A stretch of 64,000 bases of DNA from Carnegiea gigantea (GCA_029747015.1 JAKOGI010000127.1:62001-126000), one strand, 5' to 3'. Positions 35,626-48,707 are shown, counted from the stretch's first letter. Numbers and translations are program-made. Notes: a model not told the origin generated them from the sequence alone.

Positions 35626-36029
35626 GGCTGGGTTTGATCTTAACGTTGTTGTTGATGTTGAATTTTCATCAAAAGCGAATTCTTGATCAGGTGTGAGAGC
35701 GTTTTTTAGATCTCTGTTTCTGTTTTTGGATTCGGAAGTTATATGCATTAGTTTTGGGTTTTGAAGAGTTTATTTTGAGTTGTTTGACTGGATTGCATTT
35801 ATTGTTATGTTTCCATGTTCTGCAAATATAATGCAATTGTTGGTTCGAATATATAGTTGGTGTTTACGATTTGTTGTTCTTCATTTTGGTAGAATGCTTG
35901 GTTGGTGTTTTGAGTTGTGTGTTGTGTTAATTCGGGTTAAGATATAAATGTGCAATGTTTTTTTGTTTAATTCTTGAATATACTTCGTTGTATGTGAATT
36001 TTGGTTGGTGACATATGAGAAACGATAGC

Positions 36030-36560
36030 TTACCGTTATGAGTTGCGTGCTTACTAAATATAGTCGTTGGCTCACTAAAGGTATATTTTTAGCTTACTAT
36101 AAAGAATCTGTTACTTTCTACTACAGAGTAGTTTTTTCTCACTAAAAGAAACATTTGGCTCACTAGGATTGAACTTTGTGCCCATCGATTTTGCATTATA
36201 GCTCACCACAAATGCTATGGTTGTGTTTCCAGATGATATTTTTATTGTTGTCATGTATGTATGAGGAATAACAACTCACCAATATGACTTATGTGCTCAC
36301 TAAATATAGTCATTGGCTCACTAAAGAAATACATTTAGCTCACTAGAATTCAGCTTGTATTCAGCAATCATTTGTCAATTCTCTACTCATCAAATGTAAT
36401 CACTATATTCAATCTTGTTCCTATCATGGAAAACAGTAGCTCACTCTAATCAGTACAGGTCACTATAAACATTCTGTTGCATTTTCTCCTCACTAGCACA
36501 AGCATTTGGCTTACTAGAATAAAGATTGTGCTCACCGATTATATATTATAGCTCACCACA
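36030..36560 (+). repeat. GCTCAC 21-bp repeat cluster in the 5' intron of the FAR1-like gene
   Basis: Modules beginning GCTCACTAAA, GCTCACTAGG or GCTCACCACA recur with spacing of 21-22 bp where adjacent (for example from 36049 and from 36294) and with larger gaps elsewhere. All are on the plus strand. Confidence 0.85.
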
Positions 36561-36579
36561 AAAATCATGTTGTTTTTGC

Positions 36580-38948
36580 AGATGATATTAGATCGTTCTA
36601 TTGCTGAGGCTATTGACGTTGATGATGATGTTAGGATTTTGTGTAATCCTACTGGTTGTTCAAAGGGCAAATGCATGGCTTCTAATGATGGTAATGTTGT
36701 TGGTGGTGTATCTAATTATGTTGCGATTGATAAGGAGAAATGTGTAAATGATGATGAATGTGTTGTTGAAGTAAAGGAATCTGATGAATAAAAGCTGATT
36801 GGTAAAGGGGTCAGTTCTATAGATGCAGCATTTGAGGTATACAATGAGTATGCTTTCCGTAAGGGATTTTCCATTAGGTGTGACAAGTTGTGAAAGAAAG
36901 AGGGTTCACAAGAGGTTCGTTCAGGGGAGTTTTGTTGCAGCAAACAAGGTGTTAAAAGGTATCCCGGGAAAAAAGACAAGACATTTATAAAACAGAGCCG
37001 GATGTGTAATTGTAAAGCTAGGGCTATATTTTACATTGAACCTAATAGGCCATAGGTTTGTAAGAAGCATAAAATGGTTCATAATCATGAATTGCATTTG
37101 GAAGATGAGGTGCATAAATTGAGGTCACAAAAAAAAATTCGAGAAAGCTCATGCGCACTTTTTTCGAAAAGATAAGAAGAAATGGTATGAAAGTTTCGCA
37201 TGCTTATTGGCTTCTAAGAAACGAGGCTAAGGGCTCAACATTATTTGGTTTTAGTGAAAGGGATGCGTACAATAGTGTTGCAAATGAAGTCAAGAGGAGA
37301 ATAGATGGGGGCGATGCCAATCATTTGATGTGTCTTTTAGAATCTAGGTGTGTCAACGAGCAAGGTTTTTTTAATAAGTTTAAATTGGACGAGGATGATA
37401 GTTTGATGAGCTTCTTTTAGAGAGATTCACAAATAAAATGTGATTGCTTGTTGTTTGGTGATCTCCTTGTATTTGACACGACATATAGGACCAACTGTTA
37501 TAAGATGATATACACACCTTTTGTTTGTATGAATTATCATGCAAAGAATGTTATGCTGGGATGTGGGTTTTTGATGAATGAGAAGATTGAGAGCTTTACG
37601 TGGCTATTTGAAATATTTTTGGAAGCTATGGATAATGTGTAACCGAAAACTATGATAACGGACCAAACATTTTCTATGGCAAATGCTATTGAAAAGGTCT
37701 TCCACGTGGCAAAGCATAGGTTATGCACTTGGCACATCTTGGAGAATTAAAAAAAGAATATTGGTCATCTTAGGGTATTGGGCGGATTTGTTGATAAGTT
37801 TGACCATGTTTTGATGAGATATGATACAGAAGCAGAGTTCAAGTTTTGTTGGCAGAGGTGAGCCCTCTCTATGTTTTCTGTTTATTAATGTGCTCACCAT
37901 GTTATTGCTTTCTACTCACTAATTACTAGTGTCTACCCACCAAGGTTATATGTGTTTGCTCACTAGATTATACCTTCTGCTCACAAAGGTTACATTTTTC
38001 TATTCAGTAACTTATTATTTTGTGCTAACTGGTTTTGTGTGTTAGGCTAGTTGAAGAGTATAAATATGTTGAAAATGCTTGGTTGGTTAGATTTTATCGA
38101 TTGAAAGAATAATGGTGTCCAGGTTTTTGCAAGGATGTTTTCTCTGGTGGCATTTTATCGTCACAAAGAAGTGAATCGACAAATGCTTCTGTGTCAAAGA
38201 GAGTTAATGCCACTTGTGGTTTCTTTGATTTTTACAATATATTTTGTGGCATTGTTACTGAGTGGAGGATTAAGGAGCAGGATGAGAGTGTGGAAAATAA
38301 GGATGGATTTCCCGAGATATACTTGCTACATGTTAGCATTTTGCAGCATGCTTCAAAGATCTATATGTTGTGTATGAGAATTGCCTTTTGAAGAAGTTTA
38401 GGTTTGTGGTTAGGTTTAATCCTTCAGACCATAATATCATTTGTGACTGTAAAAAGTACAGTGAGAGTGGTATTCTTTGCTGCCACTGCTTGCGAATTTT
38501 CAATGTTCATCACATGCCTAAAGTCCCTTATCAATATGTTTTGAAATGATGGACTAGGCTAGCAAGACCCCCTGGGTTGTAGAAGAAGCTGTAAGTAGTA
38601 ATATAGTTGGTGTTCTTGGTTGTATATGAAGGGTTCAGATGCATAGGCAGTTTGAGGCTTTGCTTCTTGCAAGTGAATCAAATAGTCAAGCAAAAAAGCT
38701 ATGTGAAGAAGCTTTTGCTAAGTTGAAGGCCGATGTTGGTGTCGTTGAGGGTTCAGTTTATGTTTCTGGCACTGAAAATGATCAACAGTCTAGTGCTAGT
38801 AATAAAATCATTGGTAACCCTAAAGCTTTAAGGAAGAAAGGTGAAAGGAATGTAAGAAAGAAGAATACGTTGGAGAACATATCAAACATTGTTAGATCAT
38901 GGAAGGCAAGGTTTTCTTCAAGGAATGGAGGAGATGTACCTCAACATT
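36580..38948 (+). pseudogene. FAR1-like / MULE transposase, broken
   Basis: After an acceptor-like TTTTTGCAG the frame opens with ATG at 36580. The FAR1-type zinc domain follows: AAFEVYNEYAFRKGFSIR near 36825, then CNCKARAIF and HKMVHNHELH to 37100. The transposase core (Pfam MULE) includes LLVFDTTYRTN at 37465-37500, with a candidate catalytic Asp, then MITDQTFSMANAIEKVF (37650-37700) and HRLCTWHI. After an intron (about 37859-38045), SSQRSESTNASV lies near 38158-38194. A SWIM-type zinc finger reads CDCKKYSESGILCCHCLRIF at 38441-38500. Stops fall at about 36789, 36891, 37054, 37418, 37640, 37748 and 38110, with frameshifts near 37140 and 38400. Active relatives move MULEs; domesticated ones (FHY3/FAR1) are transcription factors. 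This copy is dead. Confidence 0.88.
37859..38045 (+). repeat. Intron of the FAR1-like gene with GCTCAC repeats
   Basis: The interval starts GTGAGCCC after exon text ending TTGGCAGAG and ends TGTGTTAG before GCTAGTTGAAGAG. It holds degenerate GCTCACCATG, CTCACTAATTA, GCTCACTAGAT and GCTCACAAAGG modules. Confidence 0.7.
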
Positions 38949-39054
38949 AGGTAAGATTCTATTGACAATCTCATTGAATAAGTTATATTTCTTATAGTAA
39001 TCTTTTTGGAGTTTGCTGAGTTTGTTGCTAAGACTAGTAGAATTATTATGTGTT

Positions 39055-40110
39055 TTTGGCTCACTAAAAGTGCTAATACGCTCACTAATATGCAGTATCT
39101 GCTCACTAGAAGTTTGTAGTGGCTCACTACATTTTTCAGTGCTCGCACTATTAGTCTTACAGGTTACACGTACTACATTTATACGTTGGCTCACTAAATA
39201 TGTGTATATGCTCACTAAAAATAATTTTTTCCTGTGATGGTTTAGGTTATTGTTGCAGGTTCATCTAATCCACCAGGTGCATCTAATCCAGCGGTAGATT
39301 TTAATAAAATATATAGGTTTTTAGCTTGATTTTTGATGAAAGGTTGAGGTAACCAAATGGGAATACGATTCCTAACAATCAGTTGAATTCTGTTTCTGAG
39401 GCTGCTAGCATTCAGGGGTAATACTCTCACTAATATAGTGTGTTTGCTTACTTAAAATATCTATTAGCTCACTAATATAGTGTATCTGCTCACTACATTT
39501 ACACTTTGGTTCACTAAAGATATGTATATGCTTTTTTATTTTGTGAGATAGGTTACATGGGAATCAAGTATGAAATTTTGCTATGGTGAAAGAGGGCATT
39601 GGCTTGTACCATTAATGAATTTTTTAATCTGGGCCATTCAATAGTTTTTTGAACAAATCTTCAAATGTAAATTTGTATGTTGATTAATATATCTCGAACT
39701 TGTATTTTTATTCATTATGATGTTTTTATGTTTTTGTGATTTGAGAATTGTTTTTTTATTTGAAGATTAAGTAAATAATGTTGAATAATTTTGAAATTTA
39801 TAATAGGGTGAATACTTTTGACACTTATAATATGTTGCTCACTTCTGAAGATTCATAGCTCACTAGTTTCATATGTTGGCTCACTATTTTCTAAAATCTA
39901 TTATCATACGTTTGATGACTTAACATTATAAAAATATAATATTCTATGACAATGACATGTTGAACACTTTGACATTTGACGTAACATTATAAAAAAAATA
40001 TCATTCTATTTTGATTTTGCATTCATTTATAGAATTAAGCATCGTAAAAGATATAACTCACTGGGTTTGGCTGTGAGTTCACTGGTTTTGTCTTCTAATT
40101 CACTGGAATT
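39055..40110 (+). repeat. GCTCAC 21-bp repeat clusters 3' of the FAR1-like gene
   Basis: The clearest array is at 39058-39140, with four units of 21, 21, 21 and 19 bp starting GCTCACTAAAAG, GCTCACTAATAT, GCTCACTAGAAG and GCTCACTACATT. More units lie at 39188-39230, 39425-39530, 39835-39890 and 40055-40110. Between them are small exon-like remnants I cannot assign. Confidence 0.85.
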
Positions 40111-40769
40111 AAGCATAGTAATCGATATAAAATGTCCAATAGTAAATGCTGTTTACTAGTTCTTCACCACGATTAAAGGTAGGCATATTAATAGTCTAAC
40201 TTAAAATTAGTCTAACTTAAAATTAAACTATTGGGTACATAAGTTCCTAAAATTAGTCTAACTTAAAGCAAGGTTGATTAGCCATGCTGTTGGCACTTGA
40301 GGTTGGGCTGATTTTGCATTCAATTCGGCTTATTGTTTATCATGGAACTCCTTTACAAACCTCTTCACTATATTCCTGTATATATTTTCTTCATTGTTGA
40401 TGATTTCATAGCAGTACCATGCTCACATTACATCAAGCAAATTTTTGTCCTGCAAACAAAACCAAAAAAAAAGGGGAACAAACCATTAATAGGTGTTGTA
40501 TTTATTTGAAGATACTTTTGTAGAGAAAATATTTTTGGTAGACTTACTTCATTTTTCTTGAAACCACAATCCTTTTTGTCTGCTTGGCCAAAGTAAGACT
40601 GTATGTGTCCCATGCAAAAAATTCCACAGTTTGTGACATTATCTGCTGTTCTCCATGGCGTTCTCATTCACACTGGTTTCATCTTCTTCAGAATTTCGTG
40701 TTTGGGGTGGCCAACACTCTCTTAAAGAAATCTCCCAAAAACTCTTGCCTATGTACAATAAATAACTTT

Positions 40770-40894
40770 GTTCAGTTCACTGGAATTGGGTAATAGCTTA
40801 CCAAATATGTGCGTCAGCTCACCAAGAATATGTGTTAGCTCAGCACACTACATATATGTCTTAGCTCACTACATATATCTGTGAGCTCACCAAA
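40770..40894 (+). repeat. GCTCAC 21-bp repeats left of CACTA-2 (Ulp1 intron)
   Basis: Units GCTTACCAAATATGTG, GCTCACCAAGAATATGTG, GCTCAGCACACTACATAT, GCTCACTACATATATC and GCTCACCAAA follow each other at 21, 21, 26 and 21 bp. The last is cut by the CACTA-2 insertion. Confidence 0.9.
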
Positions 40895-41262
40895 CACTAC
40901 AAGAAAAAGGCCAAATAAAGACGGAATCAGCGACGAAACACGATTAATTAGCAACGGAATTGGCGACGGAATACAGCTGTCGGATTTTCACTCGTCGCTG
41001 GGTACCCGGCGACGGAATTTTGAAATTCCATCGTCATTGGCGACGGATTCAGCGACAGAAATTGTGACATACTTTTTTTGGAGGGGGAAATGGGCGGGGC
41101 AGGGGGTGGCGACGAAATAACCATCCGTCGCCATCAGAGACGGAATCAGCGATGGAATTTCCGTTGCTGATGGCGATGGATGGTTCATTCCGTCGCCACC
41201 CCTGCCCAATAAATTTTTTTTCTTCTGAATCCGTCGCTATTCCGTCGCTAGGTTTATCTTTT
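40895..41262. repeat. CACTA-2 terminus and subterminal repeats, ORF1 side
   Basis: GGCGACGGAAT, GCGACGAAA, CCGTCGC and TTCCGTCGCC alternate in both orientations after the terminus, many able to pair with each other. The right end uses the same motif. Confidence 0.88.
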
Positions 41263-41765
41263 TTTTAAAAATAAAATCGCTTGTTTTTGATCATATCTGT
41301 ATATACATTTCAATCCCTGCAAGAAATTTACAAGATTTTCGCACTCAATCAACATCCAATGACTTCGAATATGATTTCATTCGAAGCGTTTTTCAACAAT
41401 TTCAAGCCACATAAAGGTGGAATATCACATCTAACACAACACTTCCAACCAAGAGTTTTCAATTTGCAAACCACAAGTTCCAAACAAAGTCTTTACATAT
41501 CACAAACCACAAGTTCCAAATAAAGTCTCTACATATCACAAACCACAAATTCAAAGAAACAAGAAGTTGTCAGTAATTGAGAATGAAGTTATATATATGT
41601 TTGCAGAAGACGAAGAAGCAAGCGCCAAATGGGAGGGGAGTAAAACAAGCACTAGGGGGAGGGGAGTGAAATAAGCAGAAAGGGGAGGGGAAGCAAACAG
41701 CAAGAGATGTAGTTCGTAAACAACCAAGCAGAAGAGCCACCAGCTGAAGAAAAACTGCAACCAAC

Positions 41766-43753
41766 TCAATCACTAAGGTGAAGATCATTCTCTTCCTCTT
41801 CCTCTTCCTCTTCCTCTTCCTCTTCCTCTGCCTCACCATCTTCCTCATTATGTTGCGATTGATGAGTACATGGTGGCTGAGATCCCGAGCCAGACGCCTG
41901 TTGTATTTGAAAGAAAGCTTGAAGGCGCTGATCGATGCTCATCATTTGTTGGCTCAGTTGTTGATTGTTTTGGGTGAACAATTTGTTGGATTCCTCTAGT
42001 TGCTTACATTTCTCCATGAGCAACCGGTAGCTTTCAACTTGTGAAGTTAGCTCAACCCCCAAGTTGGTCACTACACCCCTTAAGTCATTGAGCTCTTGTT
42101 ACGATGGCGTAGAATTAGTACCTGCTGACAGGCATTTCAGTGAAGTATGCATTAGTATTGCAATTAAGCAAATTCAATATAAAACCATGGTCATTGAAAC
42201 TTTAATATGAAAACTGTACCGGATCTTTGAGTGGGACTGAAGTAACCAGATTCCCTCATGTTGACAGTCTCGTCACCAATGTCATAAATACGACCTTTCT
42301 TGTTCTTGAACGCCTTCACCCACAACTCATTTGGGTTTGGAAATGGCTGGTTTGAATCTTGAGAAGTGCCATCTCCGGTCCCTTGAGAGTTCATAACATT
42401 TTGAAAATCATGTTCAAAGGATTCCTACGATACTACAACATGCGCACGAAATCATACATACTACAATTACTTAAAATAAAGTTCACAAGTTAACGTTGAA
42501 CTACCAATGAAGATTGAGAATAGCTAATTCCTTACATATGTTTGTTGTGATTTCTTGTCAACCCAAGGGGCATCTTCTTTACCATGGAGTTTGTGAGTGC
42601 GACTAAATAATTCAACAATGGTGGGCTCTGTCCCAAGTTGTTCCCTCTATGTACGTGCCAGAAACAATGATGTCAAGCACAATACAAAATATAGTATTAA
42701 ACTTAAACAAATACGTAGCAAACATTAATTCATTTACCAGACGCCGCCTATACTCATGCATAGGGATTGAGCCACAGGTATGGAGAGATAGGCCACCACT
42801 TTCTAGAGTTCCCAATCGGTTCTTCTGGGCGGTTTCACGTAATTTCTTGTAATGTTCATTCACCCAGTGCTGTTGGAGTCCCTCCTATTGAGCATCACTG
42901 AGCCAAACAGGCTTCTTGTTATACTTCCTTGCTTTGCCAAAGAAGTCTCTCAAGTGTGCATTGCCTCGGTTTTCAAAATTTCTTCTTATACGGTCCTCAT
43001 GGACCGGATCCCAAGTAAACCACTTCTGTAATTATGAAAACAAAAAACATATAAAATAATACAAATAGTAATTTATCACGTTCACAGAAACTGTTAATAC
43101 GAAGTCACTGTAGTTACCTTGAACTCTTCAAACCACAAATCTCATACTGGTTTGGGCACTTTGCTCCAAGTAGGCCAAGCTCCATTAAATTTGCTTTGAA
43201 ATATGAGCGAAATCCTACTAACAGCACTATCATTGGGGAGAAACCTAATTGAACATAACACATCAAATTGATTACTTGTTATGCAAAATTCATGTAGTAC
43301 TTCATAAGATATAACAAATGAAGTCTTACCCGTTACCATCTGGCTCAATCCAAGTCTTAGCTCGAGTGATCCCATGACTGGATTGTACTTTACTTTCACC
43401 ACTTGCAACGTCTCTTGGGACTGGTTTGTGTTAGGGTGATCAGGTTGGGGAGTAGACTACACAGTGTGAACAACATGGGGGTTTGGAGGAATGTTGTAGG
43501 CAAATTGGCCGCACATGGTGCTTTGGTTGAGAATGTATGAGGTCTGATGATGGAAAGCCCCAAATGGGGGAGGCAGTAGTCTTGAAATACCTGGTATGTA
43601 TGCAGCCATTATGGCTCCTGACTGAACTGGTATATGAGGTACTTGGAGGGAAGATAGATCAATGTTCATTGCGGTCGGATCTACAGCAGAGCTCCTACGC
43701 CCTCGTCCTCTAGCTCAAGGGGAAGACTTATCTCGATGAGAACTTGAATCCAT
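41766..43753 (-). pseudogene. CACTA-2 ORF1 (Transposase_24, TNPA-like), broken
   Basis: The likely start is the ATG at 43753 (MDSSSHRDKSSP), with a frameshift into RGRGRRSSAVDPTAMNIDLS near 43700. The Transposase_24 core reads GAWPTWSKVPKPV at about 43180-43142, an intron, then HEDRIRRNFENRGNAHLRDF near 42990-42930. HTCGSIPMHEYRRRL (42783-42740) and GTEPTIVELFSRTH follow. The C-terminus is a coiled coil (QLEESNKLFTQNNQQLSQQ) ending in a glutamate run encoded by a (GGAAGA)n tract at 41788-41840. In En/Spm the TNPA partner binds subterminal repeats and aids excision. Frame breaks and stops, for example near 42870, make this copy non-functional as read. Confidence 0.75.
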
Positions 43754-43943
43754 ACCTGAAATAGGTGAAAACAAAGCCAAGTACAAATATATAATAATTG
43801 CACATATAAACTATTTTCCTCATACATCATAATAAGTACACAGGTTACACATATTTTACAAAGCTCATTCATACAATATAAGTAAAGTCACAACCAATTG
43901 TTTGACATGTAAAGTACTCAAAAACATAAGAATTCATAACCAC

Positions 43944-46749
43944 TCAATCATCTGCATCCTCATCATCATCAATGTCATCGTCATCATCATCATACAAATG
44001 CAAATTTTCTTCAGCTTCATCTATTTCATTACCTTCATCCCACTCCCCCTCTTCATCATCCTCATCATTCTCTACCTCATTTATCTCATCATTACCCTGA
44101 ATGAATGAAAACCCTATTTCATCATTAACCTCTTCCGGTGGTGCACTTTCATCCACTAATGATGCAGGGATGGCGTCATTCACAGGTTCGACGATAGTCG
44201 CCATGTCCGTTTGCGGGTACACAGTAGGTAGAGTGTACTGCTGATCCACTCTTACCTTTGGTTTGATTGGTATGACAACAAGCCAATTGGCCCTATCCCT
44301 TGAGCGATATGCATGTGGCATGAAGCATACTTGTGATGCAGTGTTTGGGAAGACAAATGGGCCGTACTTTCAGTACCTTCTTGTTTAGTGGACCTCAATA
44401 AGGTTGCTTACTTTATGAGATTGTGTCCCACGATTCAATGTGGGGTCGAACCACTCACAACTGAAGAGCACACATCGTTTAAGTGGTTCGCCTACATACT
44501 CAATTTGGACAATATCCTTAAGTACACCATAATAATCATTCTCAATATCGCCTTCCCCATTGCCACAAACACCAACACCACAATTATATGTTCTCTTCCC
44601 GACACTTCGAGCATCTGTGTGGAATTTGAATCCATTTACTCTATATGCCATCCACGTCGACACATACCGCTTTGGCTTCACAACCAATTGGCTTAAGTAG
44701 CAATGTTTATCGGTCTCGAATAGTTGAATATAATGCACCTAAGATGACATAATATACGGTTTTAATTAATACAATGCACTTAATTAACTGTTATGTTAAA
44801 ATTATGAATAAATGAGTTATAATATTTACATTCTCACTAAACCAATCTGCGAAATGAGTTTCGATGATGGTGTCGATATCTACGTCGGTGACATTGGGAC
44901 GTGCAGTTCTGACTTGTTCTGTGGAAATTTTATCACATTTTATGAAACCTATTAATATACTTGCGCTCTGAATGATAAACTCAATTGGAAGTGAAAATAC
45001 CACTCACCCTATATAAGGTTTAACTTCATCACAATTTAACAGCACGTGAAGATGGGCAGCAACATATTCGGCATCTGTGAGATACCTTGATCTTTCCCTA
45101 TCAATAGCGGTCCCTTGTGGTGCAAACACGGATAGAGTTGGAAAATGATTAATATGTTCATCGTCATCCTTATTTCTTCTGCACCTAGTGTGCATGGAGG
45201 CACATTAGAGCTGAAGTAATCGGAGGCGAAGAATGTCCTCTCTGCCTCTAGGTATGCTTCTGTGATTGAACCTTCAGGACACGCTTGTTACTTTATCTTT
45301 TTCTTCAATCGGCCAAAGAACCTACCAAATTCACAATTGCATTCACTTCTAAGTGATTCCACATATAAGAATTCATATAAGGTTTCATCAATTATAGTAT
45401 AATTTACCTCTCAATAGATACGGTATTGTACTGGACCACCTAGTTGAGACTCTTCTACCAAATGCACTGGCAGGTGCTCCATTACATCGAAAAAGCCAGG
45501 AGGAAAAATGATTTCCAACTTACACAAAGTGATGACAATGTTGCGATGCAGTTTCTCAAGCATATCCTCCTGCAATGTTGTTGAGCATAAGTTCTTGAAG
45601 AACTGAATTATCTCAATAAAAGGTTTCAACATATCATCTGGGAGCGCACCAAATGCAATTGGTAAAAGAGTCTCCATGAAGATATGACAATCATGACTTT
45701 TCATGTTGTTGAACTTAGCCTCATTCGGGTCCACGATATTCCTCAAATTAGAGCAATATTCATCAGGCATTTGAAGCTCTTTCACCCATTCACACAACTC
45801 TCTTCGTTTATCCACAGGAAGTACGAACTTCGCTTTTGGTTTAACCGACTTACCACTTGGGCCTGAATGTAAATGTAATTTTGGTCTATCACATATTTCT
45901 GTAACATCCATTCTTAATTTGGCATTGTCCTTTGTTTTCCTATGAACATCCATAACAGTGTTGATAATGTTCTCGAAGAAGTTCTTTTCAATGTGCATCA
46001 CATCCAAATTATAGCGGAGCAGTTAGTGTTGCCAATAAGGCAACTCCCAGAATATGCTCTTCTTCATCCAATTGTGCTCATTTTCCTTAAATCCTGGTAT
46101 GAAAAAGTCACCATTTGTACTTACCATTGGGTAATCTTTCACCTCAGCATAAAGTTCTTTCCCAAATAGTCGGCAAGGAGGACCCCCTGTAATAGTTCTG
46201 CCTTTCCTAAATGCTGTTCTATTTCTTCTGAATGCATGATTCCTTAGCAAAAAACACCGATGACAGTTAAACCATGAGAATTTACCTCCATTTCTCAATC
46301 TCAAAGCTTTTTGCTGTTTCATACATACAGGACATGCCAATTAGCCATTAGTACTCCACCTAGATAACATTCCATATGCGGAAAAATCATTGATGGTCCA
46401 CATAAGTGCAGCCTTCATCTGAAATGTATGCCCCGTAGAAATGTCATAAGTTTCAACTCCAACATCCCACAACTCTTTCAACTCATCAACAAGAGGTTGT
46501 AAATATACATCTATCTTATTCTTGGGATTTTTGGGCCTGGGGATTACACAAGTTAAAAACATAAACAGTATGGTCATACACATTTTATGGGGGAGGTTAT
46601 AAGGTGTAACGACCACCGGCCAAATGGAGTATGATCTTGAAGACAATGTGTAAGGATTAAATCCATCAGCACATAAGCCAAGCCTCACATTCCGAGGCTC
46701 TGCAGCAAATTCAGGGTACTTGGTATCAAAATGTTTCCATGCTGCCCCA
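43944..46749 (-). pseudogene. CACTA-2 TNP2 transposase, main part, broken
   Basis: On minus from the LARD junction: AAWKHFDTKYPEFAAEPRNV and GLCADGFNPY (proposed catalytic Asp), VVVTPYNLPHKMC, ETYDISTGHTFQMKAALMWT, ACPVCM, LDVMHIEKN (about 46007-45981), and DUF4218 text (LEKLHRNIVITLCKLEIIFP, about 45548-45490). An intron near 45400 leads to FFGRLKKKIK and a stop (TTA at 45288-45290 on plus). DUF4216 text follows (VLFSCEWFDPT, 44460-44420), and an acidic tail ends at 43944. Frame breaks also occur near 46340, 46010 and 45190. Confidence 0.88.
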
Positions 46750-47720
46750 TGTAACACCCCCAGCCCCTAGGCCAGAAGCGTTACGCTTTCCTAACTCCTT
46801 ACTTAATTCCTGGGACGAAACGGGCAGAGTTCCCCCTAAAAACTGACCGTTTCCAGGCTAAAAGCCTTACAATAAGTCCCTGTAAATCAACGGAAGCGCA
46901 AAACAAATAAAACATAGCTCAACGGCCACACGTCGGAGTTCATAACTCAACAAGCCACTCGCTCGGAGTACACCAACCAGGTTGATTCATGAATAAAGAA
47001 GAAATGGACGACACGACTCAACGGTTAACAAAATCGGAGTATTAAGATCTACATCCCAAAGCATAGCTAAATTAAACCAAGAAGACATCTAACTAACTTG
47101 ATGGTTGGCTCAGACGGCCGTACAGAGCGACCTTTATACCATATGCATTACATGAACTAGAATAGTCGTTTACAGACCTTTATAAACTAAGAGTACATTA
47201 CATGACTTCATTAAACACGTAAGATCCCTTCCAATGAGCATATACGACGCCTTGTAAGTAACAATAGGTTTCTTCAGGACTTATCTGACTCAACTTCTTC
47301 CTGTCAGAAAGAAAACCTGGGGAAAAGGAGAAAGAATAGTGGGATGAGCAATCACACGCTCAGTGAGTGTCCCCCAACCCCCTTAAAACCAAAACCGTTG
47401 CAGGCAATACTATTTTTACTAGTCACATATCACGTTTCCATACTTTACTATCATAATAGATATTCATAAAACCATTATGGGGGGATCACTAAACATAAAC
47501 TTCACTTCGACCATTCAATCATATTTCTAGGTTCCTCAACGACGGAGTTCTTTACTAGCAAGCTATTAGGCACGTGAGTAAGCATCGAAGGCTAAGTATA
47601 AGGATCTTTTCTTTTCATAATATAACTTCCTAACACTCCATTTAAACTACACATGAACCCTCAATCATATGATGTGTATTTAAGGTTATCCCTTTTCATA
47701 TTTACACTTTTTTTGGTATT

Positions 47721-47944
47721 TCATTCATATAATATACAGATCACACACATAAACACACATCAAGCATTTAAGTACCTTTAAACATTATATTAAGCCATAT
47801 GACACCCTCGCATGCTATTCACATATCAACGTTCATTCATATAATATACATATCACACACATAAACACATATCATGCATTTAAGTACCTTTAAACATCAT
47901 ATTAAGCTATATGACACCCTCGCATGCTATTCACATATCAACGT
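47721..47944. repeat. 112-bp tandem duplication in the LARD 3' LTR
   Basis: TCATTCATATAATATACA at 47721 recurs at 47833, and the next repeat start is at 47945. Units contain ACATAAACACA and CACCCTCGCATGCTATTC. The 5' LTR has the same duplication (54884 and 54996). Confidence 0.9.
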
Positions 47945-48511
47945 TCATTCTTTTAGGAAGAGACGCCTTCATTCATGGAATTTTTAACGTGCTATAACTT
48001 TCTTTCTCATCTCATACACTTTAAATCAGACAGATTTGCTATGGATAAGAATGATGCCACATAAGATTAGAATCCACGTTCAACCATACTTAAGAATCAT
48101 TCATAATGCATCCATTGAAAGCTTTCCTTTAATACATAGGCTAAGAATCCACATTCAAACATGCTTGAGGATCATTTCATAACTCATTCATTGAAAGCTT
48201 TCTTTCTTTCGTTGAAAACGTTTTCTTAGTCTTCAAAGGAAGTTTCATTTCGTTTGGTCGTGTAACGACCCTTATAAGCTTTTCATACATCATTCCATAT
48301 AGCCTTTTGGGCCCATAAAAAGAACTTCCTTTCCTTTTTAATCGTTTAAAAATGGCAAAGGGCCAATTGCTTTTCTTAACTTAGTACGAAAGTACTTCTG
48401 GCATAAGATCATTACAGGGTGCTGATTGGGTGAGAACTATTCTCGACCCCATAGTGAGACCTAACGCTCACGCTTAAGCTCTTACTCCCGGGATGGCTAC
48501 ATAAACATATT

Positions 48512-48707
48512 GGACCATTACCCTCGTCAGGGTCTTCTAGGGTTTCCTAGTACCAGGACGAAATCCCTAGGCAGTCAACATTCATAACATAGTGTCCACA
48601 GCACATCTTGGACAATTACCCTCGTAAGGGTCTTCTAGGGCTTCCTAGTATCCAGGACGAAATCCCTAGGCAGTCAACATTCATAACATAGTGTCCACAA
48701 CACATCA
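48512..48707. repeat. 98-bp tandem duplication in the LARD 3' LTR
   Basis: GGACCATTACCCTCGTCAGG at 48512 and GGACAATTACCCTCGTAAGG at 48610 open two similar units that include GACGAAATCCCTAGGCAGTC. The same pair is in the 5' LTR. Confidence 0.88.

Noticed and set aside
36030..36560. GCTCAC repeats considered as a CRISPR array or a telomeric repeat
   Set aside because: Units are degenerate with irregular gaps, have no distinct spacers, lie in introns of a plant transposon and do not match TTTAGGG.
43902..44108. Ile-rich 68-codon plus frame that looks like a membrane protein
   Set aside because: Antisense of the acidic Asp/Glu tail of CACTA-2 TNP2 on minus.
47721..48707. Tandem repeats in the LARD LTR considered as a CRISPR-like array
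   Set aside because: Only two units each of 98 or 112 bp, no spacer structure, and the sequence is plant retrotransposon DNA.
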